Below are positions 7,314 to 15,256 of a DNA stretch of 59,680 nt, piece after piece. The translations under genes were made by a program, and so were the position numbers. Position 1 is the stretch's first letter. Each line of letters starts with the position of its first letter. Source of the stretch: an uncultured Bacteroidales bacterium (GTDB taxonomy: Bacteria > Bacteroidota > Bacteroidia > Bacteroidales > P3); contig ONJY01000024.1 of the NCBI GenBank assembly GCA_900318275.1, forward strand, positions 1-59,680. The letters run 5' to 3'. Below the pieces are notes generated by a model, which worked only from the letters and a program-made list of their open reading frames with translations, was not told the origin of the DNA and did no database searches.

Positions 7314-9290
7314 TTAGTCGAAGAACTTCCATGTGATGCCGTAGAAGAGCGCGAAGCCGCGGCCCGGATAGTGGGGCAGGAGGAAGTATTTGCGCTCCTC
7401 CTCCCAGAGTGCGTTGAGGTGGCCGGCCTTCACGTAGAAGGAGGCTCGTTTGAGCTGCATGTTGAGGAACACGTCGCCCCAGAGGTAGCCGCCGACACGG
7501 GCTGTGCGCTGGTGGTAGAAGAGTCCGGTGTAGGGGTCGTAGTTGGGCGAGTAGAACATTGTGTGGTAGCGGATGTCGGCACCAAGCTGTACGCGCAGGG
7601 CGCCGTGGAATAGGACGACGTCGGCATAGAGAGAGTTCTTCGTGGCGAACATAGGCACAGGCATCTGGGCCGTGTCGGTGCTGTGCTGTAGCAGCTGCTG
7701 CATGTCGAGGTGCATCCAGCCCCAATGCAGGTGTGTTATAAGGCGTGCCTGGTATAGCCACAGAGGTGTCGTGCCCTCGACGGCCAGCAGGCAGGTGTCG
7801 TACCACGTATTGTGGTCATAGTGTGTGGCCTGAACGCTGAGGTCTATGATGTCCTTGTGGCGGAACTGAACGCCGAAGAGGGCTGTGTTCACCGGCTTAA
7901 GCACGTTGTTGTTTCTTTCAGCAAAGTGTACAAGCATGAGCTCGGGGGTGCGCGATGTCATGATAGCTTTTGCTTCCATCGTTGTGTGACGGGCGCTGTC
8001 GAAGGGGAAGAGGAACGTGGCGGCGAAGCGCGAGTCCTGCCGGTTCGTGCTCATGAGGGCTTTCCGCATCTCGCCTTCTGCCATGAGACTTCCACGCCCC
8101 AGAGCAAGCTCCACACGGGCGAAGGGGTCGAGCCATGAGCGGTAGCCGAGGGTATCGCCGGCGATGTCTACAAAAGTGTAGTGTGGCTGTATGCCGACGG
8201 TGACTTTCAGGGGATTGCGCCAGCGGTGGTCGGGGTACACGTCGTTGGTCCAGAAGAGGCGTGCGCTGTATTCGCGCCACATGGTGGAGTCGACGGCGAC
8301 ACGTTTGCGACGGTCGTAAGACACCTCCACGCCAAAGGTGCCGGCGTTGAGGACGTGCGGCTTGCGCAGCGGTATGGTGTCTGTGACCTCGATGGTGTCG
8401 TAAACCATCGTGCTGTCGGCACCCATGCTTACGGCGATACTGTCGCGCAGACGATAGCTCTCGAACTGAGGCACAAGGCTGTAGCTCACGCTGCCCATAA
8501 GCGCAAGGTCGTTGTGGCGCGACTGCAGGTTGTATATGTTTACCGGCATGCCGGCGTAGTTGGTGCTGTAGTTGCCTGTGAAGTAGCCGTCGTCCACCAG
8601 ACCTCCGTTCTCGTCGTTGCGTATTGAGTTCCAAACCACGGCGGCTTTGGCCTGCAGGCGCGAGTCGCGCGAGAAGTAGTTGGTCGTGGCGTCGAGGAAA
8701 TGGTCCTTGGCGTAGGTGGCGGTATAGATGCCGTCGGGGCGCAACAGCGTGTAGTCAAACGACACATTCCAGCCGGGCATGATATTTTGCGTGTGCGTAG
8801 CGCGTACCATATAGTCTTTGTTGAGCGACGAGTGGTAGGCCAGCAGTGAGTAGGGGGTGCGCGTCTGGTAGAAGCGTACGTTGCCGAGCCGCTTGGCATA
8901 GGCCGGGAAAGGCTCGCCGATGAGGCTCAAGGCAAGCGGTGCCTCTGGAGTGGGGTAGAGGGCGAGGTGAGGGTGTCCGGCAACGCCTACGCCGAGGTAA
9001 TAGTTGCCGTTGATGGCGTCAATGGCATCGTTGAACTGCGCCCCTGCAGGCGACAGCGACGGATGCATCACAGCGTTGATCTTCGTCTGTGCCGGAGTGT
9101 AGAAGAAGTAGTACACCTTGCCACGCTTCACGCTGTCGGGCTCCTCCTTATGGTACTCGAGACCACGTACCTGCGGCCCCTCGTTGCGGGCCGTGTCAAT
9201 CTGCGGATTGACTTGGGCTCCGAGGTTTTGCGGCAGGACTAAGGCGAGCAGCGTGATGAGGACAAAGGCGTATACTCTTCGCATTCGCAT
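7314..9290 (-). CDS. Putative outer-membrane porin (Porin_10 type)
   Basis: A 658-residue predicted outer-membrane beta-barrel. A signal peptide (MRMRRVYAFVLITLLALVLP and onward, cleaved near GAQ) is followed by a periplasmic lead with LEYHKEEPDSVKRGKVYYFF. The rest is amphipathic strands rich in aromatic residues and ends WKFFD, a terminal aromatic strand usual for outer-membrane barrels. The pattern fits the Bacteroidota putative porin family; substrate is unknown. ATG 9290 or 9284 both give a good signal peptide, and longer starts do not. It starts 4 nt after the trxB stop, but a functional tie to trxB is not implied. Confidence 0.82.
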   Translation of the reverse strand: MRMRRVYAFVLITLLALVLPQNLGAQVNPQIDTARNEGPQVRGLEYHKEEPDSVKRGKVYYFFYTPAQTKINAVMHPSLSPAGAQFNDAIDAINGNYYLGVGVAGHPHLALYPTPEAPLALSLIGEPFPAYAKRLGNVRFYQTRTPYSLLAYHSSLNKDYMVRATHTQNIMPGWNVSFDYTLLRPDGIYTATYAKDHFLDATTNYFSRDSRLQAKAAVVWNSIRNDENGGLVDDGYFTGNYSTNYAGMPVNIYNLQSRHNDLALMGSVSYSLVPQFESYRLRDSIAVSMGADSTMVYDTIEVTDTIPLRKPHVLNAGTFGVEVSYDRRKRVAVDSTMWREYSARLFWTNDVYPDHRWRNPLKVTVGIQPHYTFVDIAGDTLGYRSWLDPFARVELALGRGSLMAEGEMRKALMSTNRQDSRFAATFLFPFDSARHTTMEAKAIMTSRTPELMLVHFAERNNNVLKPVNTALFGVQFRHKDIIDLSVQATHYDHNTWYDTCLLAVEGTTPLWLYQARLITHLHWGWMHLDMQQLLQHSTDTAQMPVPMFATKNSLYADVVLFHGALRVQLGADIRYHTMFYSPNYDPYTGLFYHQRTARVGGYLWGDVFLNMQLKRASFYVKAGHLNALWEEERKYFLLPHYPGRGFALFYGITWKFFD

Positions 9291-9294
9291 AGTG

Positions 9295-10224
9295 TCAGTT
9301 CTCCTGCAGGAAACGTTCCACATCCATAGCCGCGCGACAGCCGCCAGCGGCAGCCATCACGGCCTGACGGTAGTTGGGGTCGCACACGTCGCCGGCGGCG
9401 AAGACACCAGGCACGCTGGTGGCCGACGTGGGGTGCTGTATCTCTATGTAGCCCTGCTCGTTGAGCTTCAGCTGACCGCCGAGGAAGTCGGTGGCGGGCT
9501 TATGTCCTATGGCCACAAAGACGCCTGTCACCTCGCGCTGGCTCTTCTCGCCGGTCTTGGTGTCGGTGAGCTCTATTCCTGTCACTCCGTCGAGCGGCGT
9601 GCCCAGTATCTCGCTCACGCGGCTGTTCCAGCACATCTCGATCTTGGGGTTGGTGAGCACACGGTGCTGCATGGCCTTCGAGGCGCGCAGCTCGTCGCGA
9701 CGGTGCACCAGGTACACCTTGGCGCAAAGGGTGCTGAGGTAGTTGGCCTCTTCGCAGGCGGTATCGCCGCCGCCCACCACCGCCACGGTCTGCCCTTTGT
9801 AGAATGGGCCGTCGCAGGTGGCGCAGGCCGACACACCCTCGCCGTAGTATTTCTGCTCGCTCTCCAAGCCTATCCAGCGTGCTGTAGCGCCGGTGGCCAC
9901 AATCACCGTCTCGGCCTCCACCTCCACTCCGTGGTCGTCCTTGGCGTGGAAGGGGCGGTGGCTGAGGTCTATCTCACGTATGTAACCCGTACGCACGTCG
10001 CAGCCGAAACGCTGGGCCTGACGCCGCAGGTCGTCCATCATCTCGTTGCCGCCGATGCCCTCTGGGTAGCCGGGGAAGTTCTCAATCTCGGTGGTGATGG
10101 TCAGCTGGCCGCCGGGCTGTTCACCCTCGTAGAGCAGCGGCTTGAGGTCGGCGCGACCGGTATAGATGCCTGCGGTGTAGCCTGCAGGGCCTGAGCCTAT
10201 GATAAGGCAGCGTGTCTTTTCCAT
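9295..10224 (-). CDS. trxB: Thioredoxin-disulfide reductase
   Basis: A cytosolic FAD/NADPH flavoenzyme of 309 residues that reduces thioredoxin. FAD-binding motif IIGSGPAGYTAGIY is at residues about 8-21. The redox-active pair lies in ACATCDGPFYKG near residue 135, and the NADPH-binding motif VVGGGDTACEEANYL follows at about 150. The C-terminal FAD segment VFAAGDVCDPNYRQAVMAAA is intact. ATG 10224 gives the normal family length; the frame is open further upstream but that stretch reads as noise. It starts 14 nt behind the flippase-like gene. Confidence 0.95.
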   Translation of the reverse strand: MEKTRCLIIGSGPAGYTAGIYTGRADLKPLLYEGEQPGGQLTITTEIENFPGYPEGIGGNEMMDDLRRQAQRFGCDVRTGYIREIDLSHRPFHAKDDHGVEVEAETVIVATGATARWIGLESEQKYYGEGVSACATCDGPFYKGQTVAVVGGGDTACEEANYLSTLCAKVYLVHRRDELRASKAMQHRVLTNPKIEMCWNSRVSEILGTPLDGVTGIELTDTKTGEKSQREVTGVFVAIGHKPATDFLGGQLKLNEQGYIEIQHPTSATSVPGVFAAGDVCDPNYRQAVMAAAGGCRAAMDVERFLQEN

Positions 10225-10238
10225 AATGTATGTATCGT

Positions 10239-11270
10239 TTATCGTTTTCTCTTTATCAAGCTGAAGTATATCAGGTAGGCGGCACCCACGGTGACGACAA
10301 CGGCCTGCTGCGAGCCCCATAGGAGCCATCCGCAGGCGGTGCCCACCTCCATGGGTATGCCGTAGATGTCGAGCGCCAGCTGCACCAGCACGGGATAGAC
10401 GCCGATGCCGCCTTGCGAGAAGGTCATGCCCACGCTGCCGAAGAGGTACACCACGAAGGCCGCGCGGAAGCCCAGCCATTGGGTCTCGGGCAGCGCCTGG
10501 AAGATTATCAGGCCGCCCAGAATGTAGAGCAGGTATATGGCTACGCTGTAGGCGACAAACAGCAACGTGGCCCGCGGCCCGAGGTGCAGTATGCTCTTCA
10601 CGCCGTCGACCATGTTGCGCACCATGTCGTCAATTTTCTTGAAGAGCTTTATGTGCAACAGCTTCTTCCAGAAGAGCTTGTAGCCGAGCAGCGCCAGCAC
10701 GGCCAGCACCACCAGCGCGCCCACAATCATGGCCATGTTGGGCAGGTTGCTGAAACGTTCGGCCAGAGTGTCGTAGAGCCAGTCCTTGGCTTTGCCGAAC
10801 ATCACCACCAAGCCCAGCAGCACCACCAGCCCGAAGGCCAGCGTGTCGATGATGCGCTCGGTGACGACGGTGCCCAGCGACTTCTCCATGGGTATACCCT
10901 CGCTGGTGCGCAAGGTGGCGCAGCGCATCACCTCGCCCGCCCGCGGGAAGGCCAGGTTGCCCAGGTAGGCCACCACCACCGACCCGAAGGTGTGGTTGAG
11001 CGTCGGCACATGCCCTATGGGCTTGAAGAGCAGACGCCAGCGCAGGGCGCGCATCAGGTGGCTCAGCAGGCTGCACACCATCGTCGCCGCCACCCACCAC
11101 CAGTTGGCGCCGGTGAACGACGCCCAGATGGCAGCCTTCTGGCCGCTGTCGAGCTTGAGCAGGAACCAATAGATGAAGAAGAAGCCTATGCCGAGGAACA
11201 CGACGAGCCTCAGCACACCGCCGAGGGTCACCCCTGAGCCTTTCTCCTTCTGTGCCATAATGCCACCCAT
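10239..11270 (-). CDS. Flippase-like integral membrane protein (LPG synthase TM/UPF0104 type)
   Basis: An inner-membrane protein of 343 residues with about eight hydrophobic segments. It matches the lysylphosphatidylglycerol-synthase transmembrane (AglD/YbhN) family. Recognisable pieces are RALRWRLLFKPIGH, YLGNLAFPRAGEVMRCATL, VVTERIIDTLAFG and FSQGGIGVYPVLVQ. Family members are proposed to move lipids or lipid-linked sugars; none of the C-terminal aminoacyl-transfer domain is present, so lipid lysylation is unlikely. ATG 11270 and ATG 11258 are both plausible. It lies 35 nt behind panD, the gap being short tandem repeats. Confidence 0.85.
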   Translation of the reverse strand: MGGIMAQKEKGSGVTLGGVLRLVVFLGIGFFFIYWFLLKLDSGQKAAIWASFTGANWWWVAATMVCSLLSHLMRALRWRLLFKPIGHVPTLNHTFGSVVVAYLGNLAFPRAGEVMRCATLRTSEGIPMEKSLGTVVTERIIDTLAFGLVVLLGLVVMFGKAKDWLYDTLAERFSNLPNMAMIVGALVVLAVLALLGYKLFWKKLLHIKLFKKIDDMVRNMVDGVKSILHLGPRATLLFVAYSVAIYLLYILGGLIIFQALPETQWLGFRAAFVVYLFGSVGMTFSQGGIGVYPVLVQLALDIYGIPMEVGTACGWLLWGSQQAVVVTVGAAYLIYFSLIKRKR

Positions 11271-11305
11271 CTATCTATAACCTATAACCAATAACCTATA
11301 ACCTT
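11271..11305. repeat. Short tandem AACCTATA-type repeat
   Basis: Three to four degenerate copies of a word like CCTATAACC fill the panD to flippase gap. The same word appears in the inverted-repeat cassette at 16303-16385. Confidence 0.7.
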
Positions 11306-11647
11306 CTAAAGCCGGTTGTCTTTCGGGAATATCACGGTGGGGTGCCACTCGCGTGCCTCCTCGGGCGTCATCTGCGCATAGGCGGCGATGATGATCAAGT
11401 CGCCCACGCCGGCCTTGTGGGCAGCAGCGCCGTTGATGCCTATCACACCCGTGCCGCGTTCGCCGCGTATGGCGTAGGTGGCCAGGCGCTCACCGTTGGT
11501 GATGTTGTATATCTCCACCTTCTCGTTCTCGATGATGCCGGCGGCCTCCATCAGCGCTTCGTCGATGGTTATCGACCCTATGTAGTCGAGGTCCGCCTCC
11601 GTCACCGTCACGCGGTGTATCTTCGATTTCAGTACTTCTATAAGCAT
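11306..11647 (-). CDS. panD: Aspartate 1-decarboxylase
   Basis: A pyruvoyl enzyme of 113 residues making beta-alanine from aspartate for pantothenate and CoA. The self-cleavage site Gly24-Ser25 is in [11 protein letters not shown], and Ser25 becomes the pyruvoyl group. Arg54 (NGERLATY) and Tyr58 at the substrate site, and [17 protein letters not shown], are all in place. Length is standard. panC and panB are not in the window. It is flanked on both sides by short tandem repeats. Confidence 0.96.
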   Translation of the reverse strand: MLIEVLKSKIHRVTVTEADLDYIGSITIDEALMEAAGIIENEKVEIYNITNGERLATYAIRGERGTGVIGINGAAAHKAGVGDLIIIAAYAQMTPEEAREWHPTVIFPKDNRL

Positions 11648-11648
11648 G

Positions 11649-11697
11649 AACTCTAAACTCTTAGCTTTTAACTCTTAACTCTTAACTCTTAACTAAA
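11649..11697. repeat. Tandem TTAACTC-type repeat
   Basis: About six copies of a 7-nt word (AACTCTT) lie between the 169-residue membrane protein gene and panD. The repeat contributes the TAG stop of the upstream minus-strand gene. It is the reverse complement of the GAGTTA word seen at 2211 and 57669. Confidence 0.8.
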
Positions 11698-12202
11698 ACA
11701 GTATCCAGTACAGCAGCAGGCACACCAGCAGCGTGTAGAGCATGATGCGCGTGGCCGGCACGGGCTTCATGTAGTCGGGGTCGGTCACGTCGAAGCGCCT
11801 CTTTATCTTCACACCGCGTTTCTTGAACTCCGCTATATGCTCGCCGACGCCCATCTCTCCGCTCTCCACACTCTCGGTGTTCTGGAAGCGCGGCTGGTAG
11901 TTGAACTTCGGCATCTCGCGTTTGCGGAACATGTCCTTCCACGTGAGTCCTTTGTGCTTCTCCTGGCGGTCAAGCTCGCGCACACGCTTCTGGAAATACT
12001 CCAGGTCCTTGTCGGCGGCATCGCCAGCAGGCATATCGCCGGCCGGCTGGCTCTCAAGCTCGTCGGCCTCTTCCATAGCCTCGCGCAGCGCACGCTCGTC
12101 GGCGTACTTCTGCTTCAGCGCCTCCCAACGCTCCTTCTCGGGGTCGTAGAAGCGCGGCTTGTAGTGGAACTGGCGCGGCTTGGGTGTGTAGAACATTGGC
12201 AT
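11693..12202 (-). CDS. Tail-anchored protein with a duplicated RFxY motif, unknown function
   Basis: A 169-residue protein I do not recognise by function. It has two copies of a motif: PRQFHYKPRFYDPEKE at the start and PKFNYQPRFQNTES near residue 100. They are separated by a highly charged, probably helical stretch. The last about 20 residues (IMLYTLLVCLLLYWILF) form one membrane helix with no signal peptide, so the bulk should face the cytosol from a C-terminal anchor. Starts at 12202 or 12196 are equally possible. It lies between the folate cyclo-ligase and panD in the same direction, each gap holding short repeats. Confidence 0.75.
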   Translation of the reverse strand: MPMFYTPKPRQFHYKPRFYDPEKERWEALKQKYADERALREAMEEADELESQPAGDMPAGDAADKDLEYFQKRVRELDRQEKHKGLTWKDMFRKREMPKFNYQPRFQNTESVESGEMGVGEHIAEFKKRGVKIKRRFDVTDPDYMKPVPATRIMLYTLLVCLLLYWILF

Positions 12203-12210
12203 TGTCTCTG

Positions 12211-12292
12211 GTGTTAGTTTTAAGCTTTAAGTTTTAAGCTGTTAGTGTGGCGCCAGCCACTTAAAACTTACAGCTTACAGCTCTCAGCTTTC
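12211..12292. repeat. Inverted-repeat cassette, AGCTTTAAG arms with GCCAGCC core
   Basis: Tandem words like AGCTTTAAGTTTTA on the left (about 12211-12249) pair with their inverse on the right (about 12254-12292) around a GTGGCGCCAGCCAC core at 12247-12260. It sits downstream of the 5-formyl-THF cyclo-ligase gene and may be its terminator. The architecture and core match the cassettes at 16303 and 56626. Confidence 0.75.
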
Positions 12293-12826
12293 TGTTATCA
12301 CTCGGTCCATCTTCACGTCGTGAGGCTCGGTGGGTATGCTGTCGAGCAGCTGGAAGTCGTAGGCCACACCCACCTTCACGGCGTTGGGGGTCGACTTGAG
12401 CAGGCGGTCGTAGAAGCCTCGTCCGCGACCCATGCGGTTGCGCTGGCCGTCGAAGGCCACACCCGGCACCACGATGAGCTCCACAGCCTCAAGGTCGTTC
12501 CATACCTCGCCCGTAGGTTCTCCTATGCCGAACTGCTCGCCGGCCGTCATGCACTCGGGGCCCGTGTACTGGCGCAGCACCAAGTCGTCGCCCACCACGC
12601 AGGGCAGCAGCAAGGTCTTCTCCTTGTACCACCGCTCCACGAAAGCGTGCGTCTGCACCTCGTCGGCCATCGACCAGTAGAGCAGAACCACCTTGGCCCG
12701 ACGGAACTCCGCGAGCCCTTCGACGCCGCGCATGACGGTCTCGCTGCGTCGCAGCTTCTCCTCCATGGGCACCGCGCGCTTCAGCTCGCGCATCTGCTTC
12801 CTTATCTCAGCCTTTGAAGTCTCCAA
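12284..12826 (-). CDS. 5-formyltetrahydrofolate cyclo-ligase
   Basis: A cytosolic ATP-dependent enzyme of about 180 residues returning 5-formyl-THF to the 5,10-methenyl-THF pool. Motif NRMGRGRGFYDRLLK (nucleotide and folate binding) and ELIVVPGVAFD are diagnostic. No ATG lies where the family begins: the conserved basic start KAEIRKQM is preceded only by TTG codons at 12826 and 12847. The first ATG (12796) would remove it, so a TTG start is inferred. The region just upstream is a tandem repeat that may have overwritten the original start. It lies behind the DUF3127 gene. Confidence 0.88.
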   Translation of the reverse strand: METSKAEIRKQMRELKRAVPMEEKLRRSETVMRGVEGLAEFRRAKVVLLYWSMADEVQTHAFVERWYKEKTLLLPCVVGDDLVLRQYTGPECMTAGEQFGIGEPTGEVWNDLEAVELIVVPGVAFDGQRNRMGRGRGFYDRLLKSTPNAVKVGVAYDFQLLDSIPTEPHDVKMDRVITES

Positions 12827-12830
12827 GGTC

Positions 12831-12862
12831 CAACTGTCAATTGTCAATTGTCAATTGTCAAC
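12831..12862. repeat. Tandem CAATTGT-type repeat
   Basis: Four copies of a word like TCAATTG fill the gap between the DUF3127 stop and the folate cyclo-ligase. They supply one candidate TTG start (12847). Related words occur at 15201, 21890 and 29384. Confidence 0.8.
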
Positions 12863-12863
12863 T

Positions 12864-13295
12864 TCAGAACGGCAGGTCGTCCTCACCGTTCGACTGCATC
12901 GCCGGCGGCTGCGCGAAACCCTGTGCCGGAGCGGCAGCGGGAGCTGCAGCGGGCTGCGCCGGAGCGGCGGCAGGGGCGGGACTCCAGTTGTAGTTGCCGG
13001 CAGCGGCGGCGGGCATCTGGCCAGGCACGAAGGGCTGTATGCGCGAGCAGCGCAGGTCGGTGTACCAACGCTCGTTGAACTCTCGGCTCTCAGGGGTGAA
13101 GGTCACCTGCACCATCGAACCCATCGGTAGGTTCTTGGCCATAGCCACTCGCTCCTCGCCAAAGGCCGTGAAGGCCACCTTGCGCGGATAGTCGTCGCCG
13201 GTCTCGATAACAAAGCCGCCGCGCACCCACGGGCCGCGGGCCGACTCGCCCTGCACTTCGGGCAAAATCTGGATTAACTTGCCTGTAATTTCCAT
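12864..13295 (-). CDS. DUF3127 OB-fold protein with SSB-like acidic tip
   Basis: A 143-residue cytosolic protein. Residues about 1-90 match DUF3127, a Bacteroidota family with a predicted OB fold (MEITGKLIQILPEVQGES, then AKNLPMGSMVQVTF and FNERWYTDLRC). Residues about 95-130 are an alanine/proline linker and the end is NGEDDLPF. That build (OB fold, flexible linker, acidic tip ending Pro-Phe) copies single-stranded DNA-binding protein, whose DDIPF tip docks replication and repair partners. A single-stranded nucleic acid role is inferred. A consensus promoter lies at 13362-13392 and the gene diverges from dnaB. Confidence 0.85.
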   Translation of the reverse strand: MEITGKLIQILPEVQGESARGPWVRGGFVIETGDDYPRKVAFTAFGEERVAMAKNLPMGSMVQVTFTPESREFNERWYTDLRCSRIQPFVPGQMPAAAAGNYNWSPAPAAAPAQPAAAPAAAPAQGFAQPPAMQSNGEDDLPF

Positions 13296-13361
13296 AGTAT
13301 TGTGTTGTTTTTGTTAATATTCAATATGTTGTCGCAAGTGTCGCCACTCGTTTTAAACGTA

Positions 13362-13392
13362 CAAAGATAGCACTTATTTTTAATATAGCAAA
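13362..13392 (-). promoter_or_regulatory. Bacteroidota consensus promoter for the DUF3127 gene
   Basis: On the minus strand TTTG (13392-13389) is followed after exactly 19 nt by TATCTTTG (13369-13362), a perfect match to the phylum's primary sigma factor consensus. The DUF3127 ATG is about 65 nt downstream. Confidence 0.88.
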
Positions 13393-13440
13393 ATATTTTT
13401 ATTAACAGCACTCCGCCGGCCCCACTCGTCAGCCACCATC

Positions 13441-13545
13441 TTGCATCGCCTTTCCATCGCCATTTCGACCATCCTTCAACCATCCTTCGACCATCGTTTA
13501 ACCATTTATAATGGTCGAAGAATGGTCGAAGGATGGTCGAACTAA
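13441..13545. repeat. GACCATCCTTC inverted tandem repeat between divergent promoters
   Basis: About four direct copies of a word like TTCGACCATCC on the left face three inverted copies on the right across a centre near 13507. The inner 32 nt of each arm match at 27 positions. It stands between the DUF3127 and dnaB promoters, where iterated sites could bind a regulator of both; a plain extruding palindrome is the alternative. Confidence 0.8.
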
Positions 13546-13642
13546 GGTACAAGAGTGGAGGAAATAAGGTGGGTAGGAGGCTGGGAGTGTGGGCGAGGGG
13601 CGAGGTGTTGATATTTTTTTCTCGTATGTCCGATTTTTTGTG

Positions 13643-13650
13643 TATCTTTG
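13643..13650 (+). promoter_or_regulatory. -7 element for dnaB
   Basis: TATCTTTG is a perfect -7 box; a T-rich run about 21 nt upstream can serve as the -33 region. It places transcription start just before the ATG at 13675. Confidence 0.7.
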
Positions 13651-13674
13651 TAGTCCAAAATTTGAACGCAAAAA

Positions 13675-15204
13675 ATGCCCGTAAACGACGCAAGACGTAC
13701 AAACAGAATGACATATGAGCAGGCCTTCGCCCTCAACAGCAACACTCCGCCGCAGGCTGTGGCCTTGGAGGAGGGTGTGCTGGGGGCGCTGATGCTCGAC
13801 CAGGCGGCGCTCATCAACGCCATCGAGACGCTGCACGAGGAGTATTTCTACAAGCCTGAGCACCAGGCTGTTTTCCGTGCCATCCGCAAACTCTTCGAGC
13901 AGAGCCAGCCGGTCGACCTCCTCACGGTGGTGGAGCGCCTGCGCCTCGACGGCGAACTGGAGCTGGCCGGCGGCGCCTATGGCGTAAGCAAACTCACCGA
14001 GAACGTGGTCTCCGCCGCTCATATCGAGTACCACATCCGCGTGCTCAGCGAGAAGTTCATCCAGCGCGAGATGATACGCATCAGCACCGAGACCATCAAG
14101 AAGGCCTACGACGAGACCACCGATGTGGTCAACCTGCTCGACCAGACCGAGCAGCACCTGATGGACATCAACGACAAGAACTTCCGCTCCGACTACAAGC
14201 CGCTGGGCGACTTTGTGGGGCTGGCTATGGACCAGATCACCGAGGCGGGGCAGAAGGAGGACGGCCTGAGCGGCCTGGAGAGCGGCTTCATGGGGCTCGA
14301 CCGCATGACGGCAGGCTTCCAGCCGGGCACACTCATCATCCTCGCCGCCCGCCCGGCTATGGGTAAGACGGCCTGCGCCTTGAGCATGGCGCGCAACATG
14401 GCCGTCGACTTCAAGAAGCCTGTGGCCTTCTTCTCGCTTGAGATGAGCGGCCAGGAGCTGGCCATGCGCCTGCTCTCGAGCGAGGCGCGCCTGACGGGCG
14501 ACAAGCTCAAGAAAGGCCGTCTGGAACCCTACGAGAAAGAGCAGCTCAAGAGCGGTGCACAGCGCCTCCACGAGGCCTCGAACCGCATACTGATAGACGA
14601 CACGCCGTCGCTCACCATATTCGAGCTCCGCGCCAAAGCACGTCGCCTCAAGCAGCGCTACGACATACAGATGATCTTCATCGACTACCTGCAGCTGATG
14701 CAGAGCGGCTCGGCCGAGAACCGCAACGGCAACCGCGAGCAGGAGATCTCGATGATAAGCCGTCAGCTCAAAGCCCTCAGCAAGGAGCTTAACATACCCG
14801 TGCTGGCTATGTCGCAGCTCAGCCGCGCGGTCGAGAACCGTGTGGGCAACAAGCCACAGCTGAGCGACTTGCGCGAGTCGGGCGCCATCGAGCAGGACGC
14901 CGACATCGTGATGTTCATCTACCGCCCCGAGTACTACAACATCATGGAGGACGATCACGGCTCCACCATAGGTATGGCCGACCTCCTCATCGCCAAACAC
15001 CGCTCCGGTGGAGTGGGGGAGGTGCGCCTGCGCTTCGTTAAGGAGTTCGCTCGCTTCGAGAACCCGCCAACCGACTCCGACTTCGGCGGCGCTATGGCAG
15101 GCATGGGCCCCAACACGGGCTTCGACAACGGCGGCCACATGATAATAGACAGCAAGATGAACGAGGACATGCCGCCCGACGGCGACGGCGACGTGCCGTT
15201 CTAA
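13675..15204 (+). CDS. dnaB: Replicative DNA helicase DnaB
   Basis: Hexameric 5'-3' helicase of the replication fork, 509 residues. The N-terminal collar domain spans about residues 20-150 and the RecA-like motor follows. Walker A is AARPAMGKTACALSMARNM, Walker B IFIDYLQLM, and the DnaB motif RGAIEQDAD appears as ESGAIEQDADIVMFIYRPEYY. After the motor an unstructured tail of about 40 residues ends DGDGDVPF, an acidic tip resembling that of SSB; most DnaB proteins lack this. ATG 13675 lies about 25 nt after the -7 box; ATG 13708 would also keep the collar. The TAA stop is followed at once by a tandem repeat. Confidence 0.95.
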   Translation: MPVNDARRTNRMTYEQAFALNSNTPPQAVALEEGVLGALMLDQAALINAIETLHEEYFYKPEHQAVFRAIRKLFEQSQPVDLLTVVERLRLDGELELAGGAYGVSKLTENVVSAAHIEYHIRVLSEKFIQREMIRISTETIKKAYDETTDVVNLLDQTEQHLMDINDKNFRSDYKPLGDFVGLAMDQITEAGQKEDGLSGLESGFMGLDRMTAGFQPGTLIILAARPAMGKTACALSMARNMAVDFKKPVAFFSLEMSGQELAMRLLSSEARLTGDKLKKGRLEPYEKEQLKSGAQRLHEASNRILIDDTPSLTIFELRAKARRLKQRYDIQMIFIDYLQLMQSGSAENRNGNREQEISMISRQLKALSKELNIPVLAMSQLSRAVENRVGNKPQLSDLRESGAIEQDADIVMFIYRPEYYNIMEDDHGSTIGMADLLIAKHRSGGVGEVRLRFVKEFARFENPPTDSDFGGAMAGMGPNTGFDNGGHMIIDSKMNEDMPPDGDGDVPF

Positions 15205-15238
15205 TTGACAATTGATAATTGACAATTGATAATTGAAA
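15201..15238. repeat. Tandem AATTGA-type repeat
   Basis: Four copies of a word like TTGATAA or TTGACAA begin at the dnaB stop codon and run toward the next gene. It also creates an upstream in-frame TTG for the deoxyhypusine-synthase-like gene, which is not needed. Confidence 0.8.
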
Positions 15239-15256
15239 ACAAAAACAATAATAACA

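Larger units (their letters stand above)
13296..13674. other. 379-nt divergent intergenic region between DUF3127 and dnaB
   Basis: It holds a minus-strand promoter (13362-13392), a large GACCATCCTTC inverted repeat (13441-13545), a GC-rich stretch with GGTGGGTAGG words (about 13567-13605) and the dnaB -7 box (13643-13650). No protein-coding gene is supported. Confidence 0.8.

Noticed and set aside
9295-10479. A 394-residue version of trxB
   Set aside because: The first 85 residues are Arg/Gly-rich noise overlapping the previous gene; ATG 10224 gives a standard enzyme.
13441-13545. A CRISPR-like array
   Set aside because: Repeats are short, degenerate, without unique spacers of constant length, and arranged as a palindrome.
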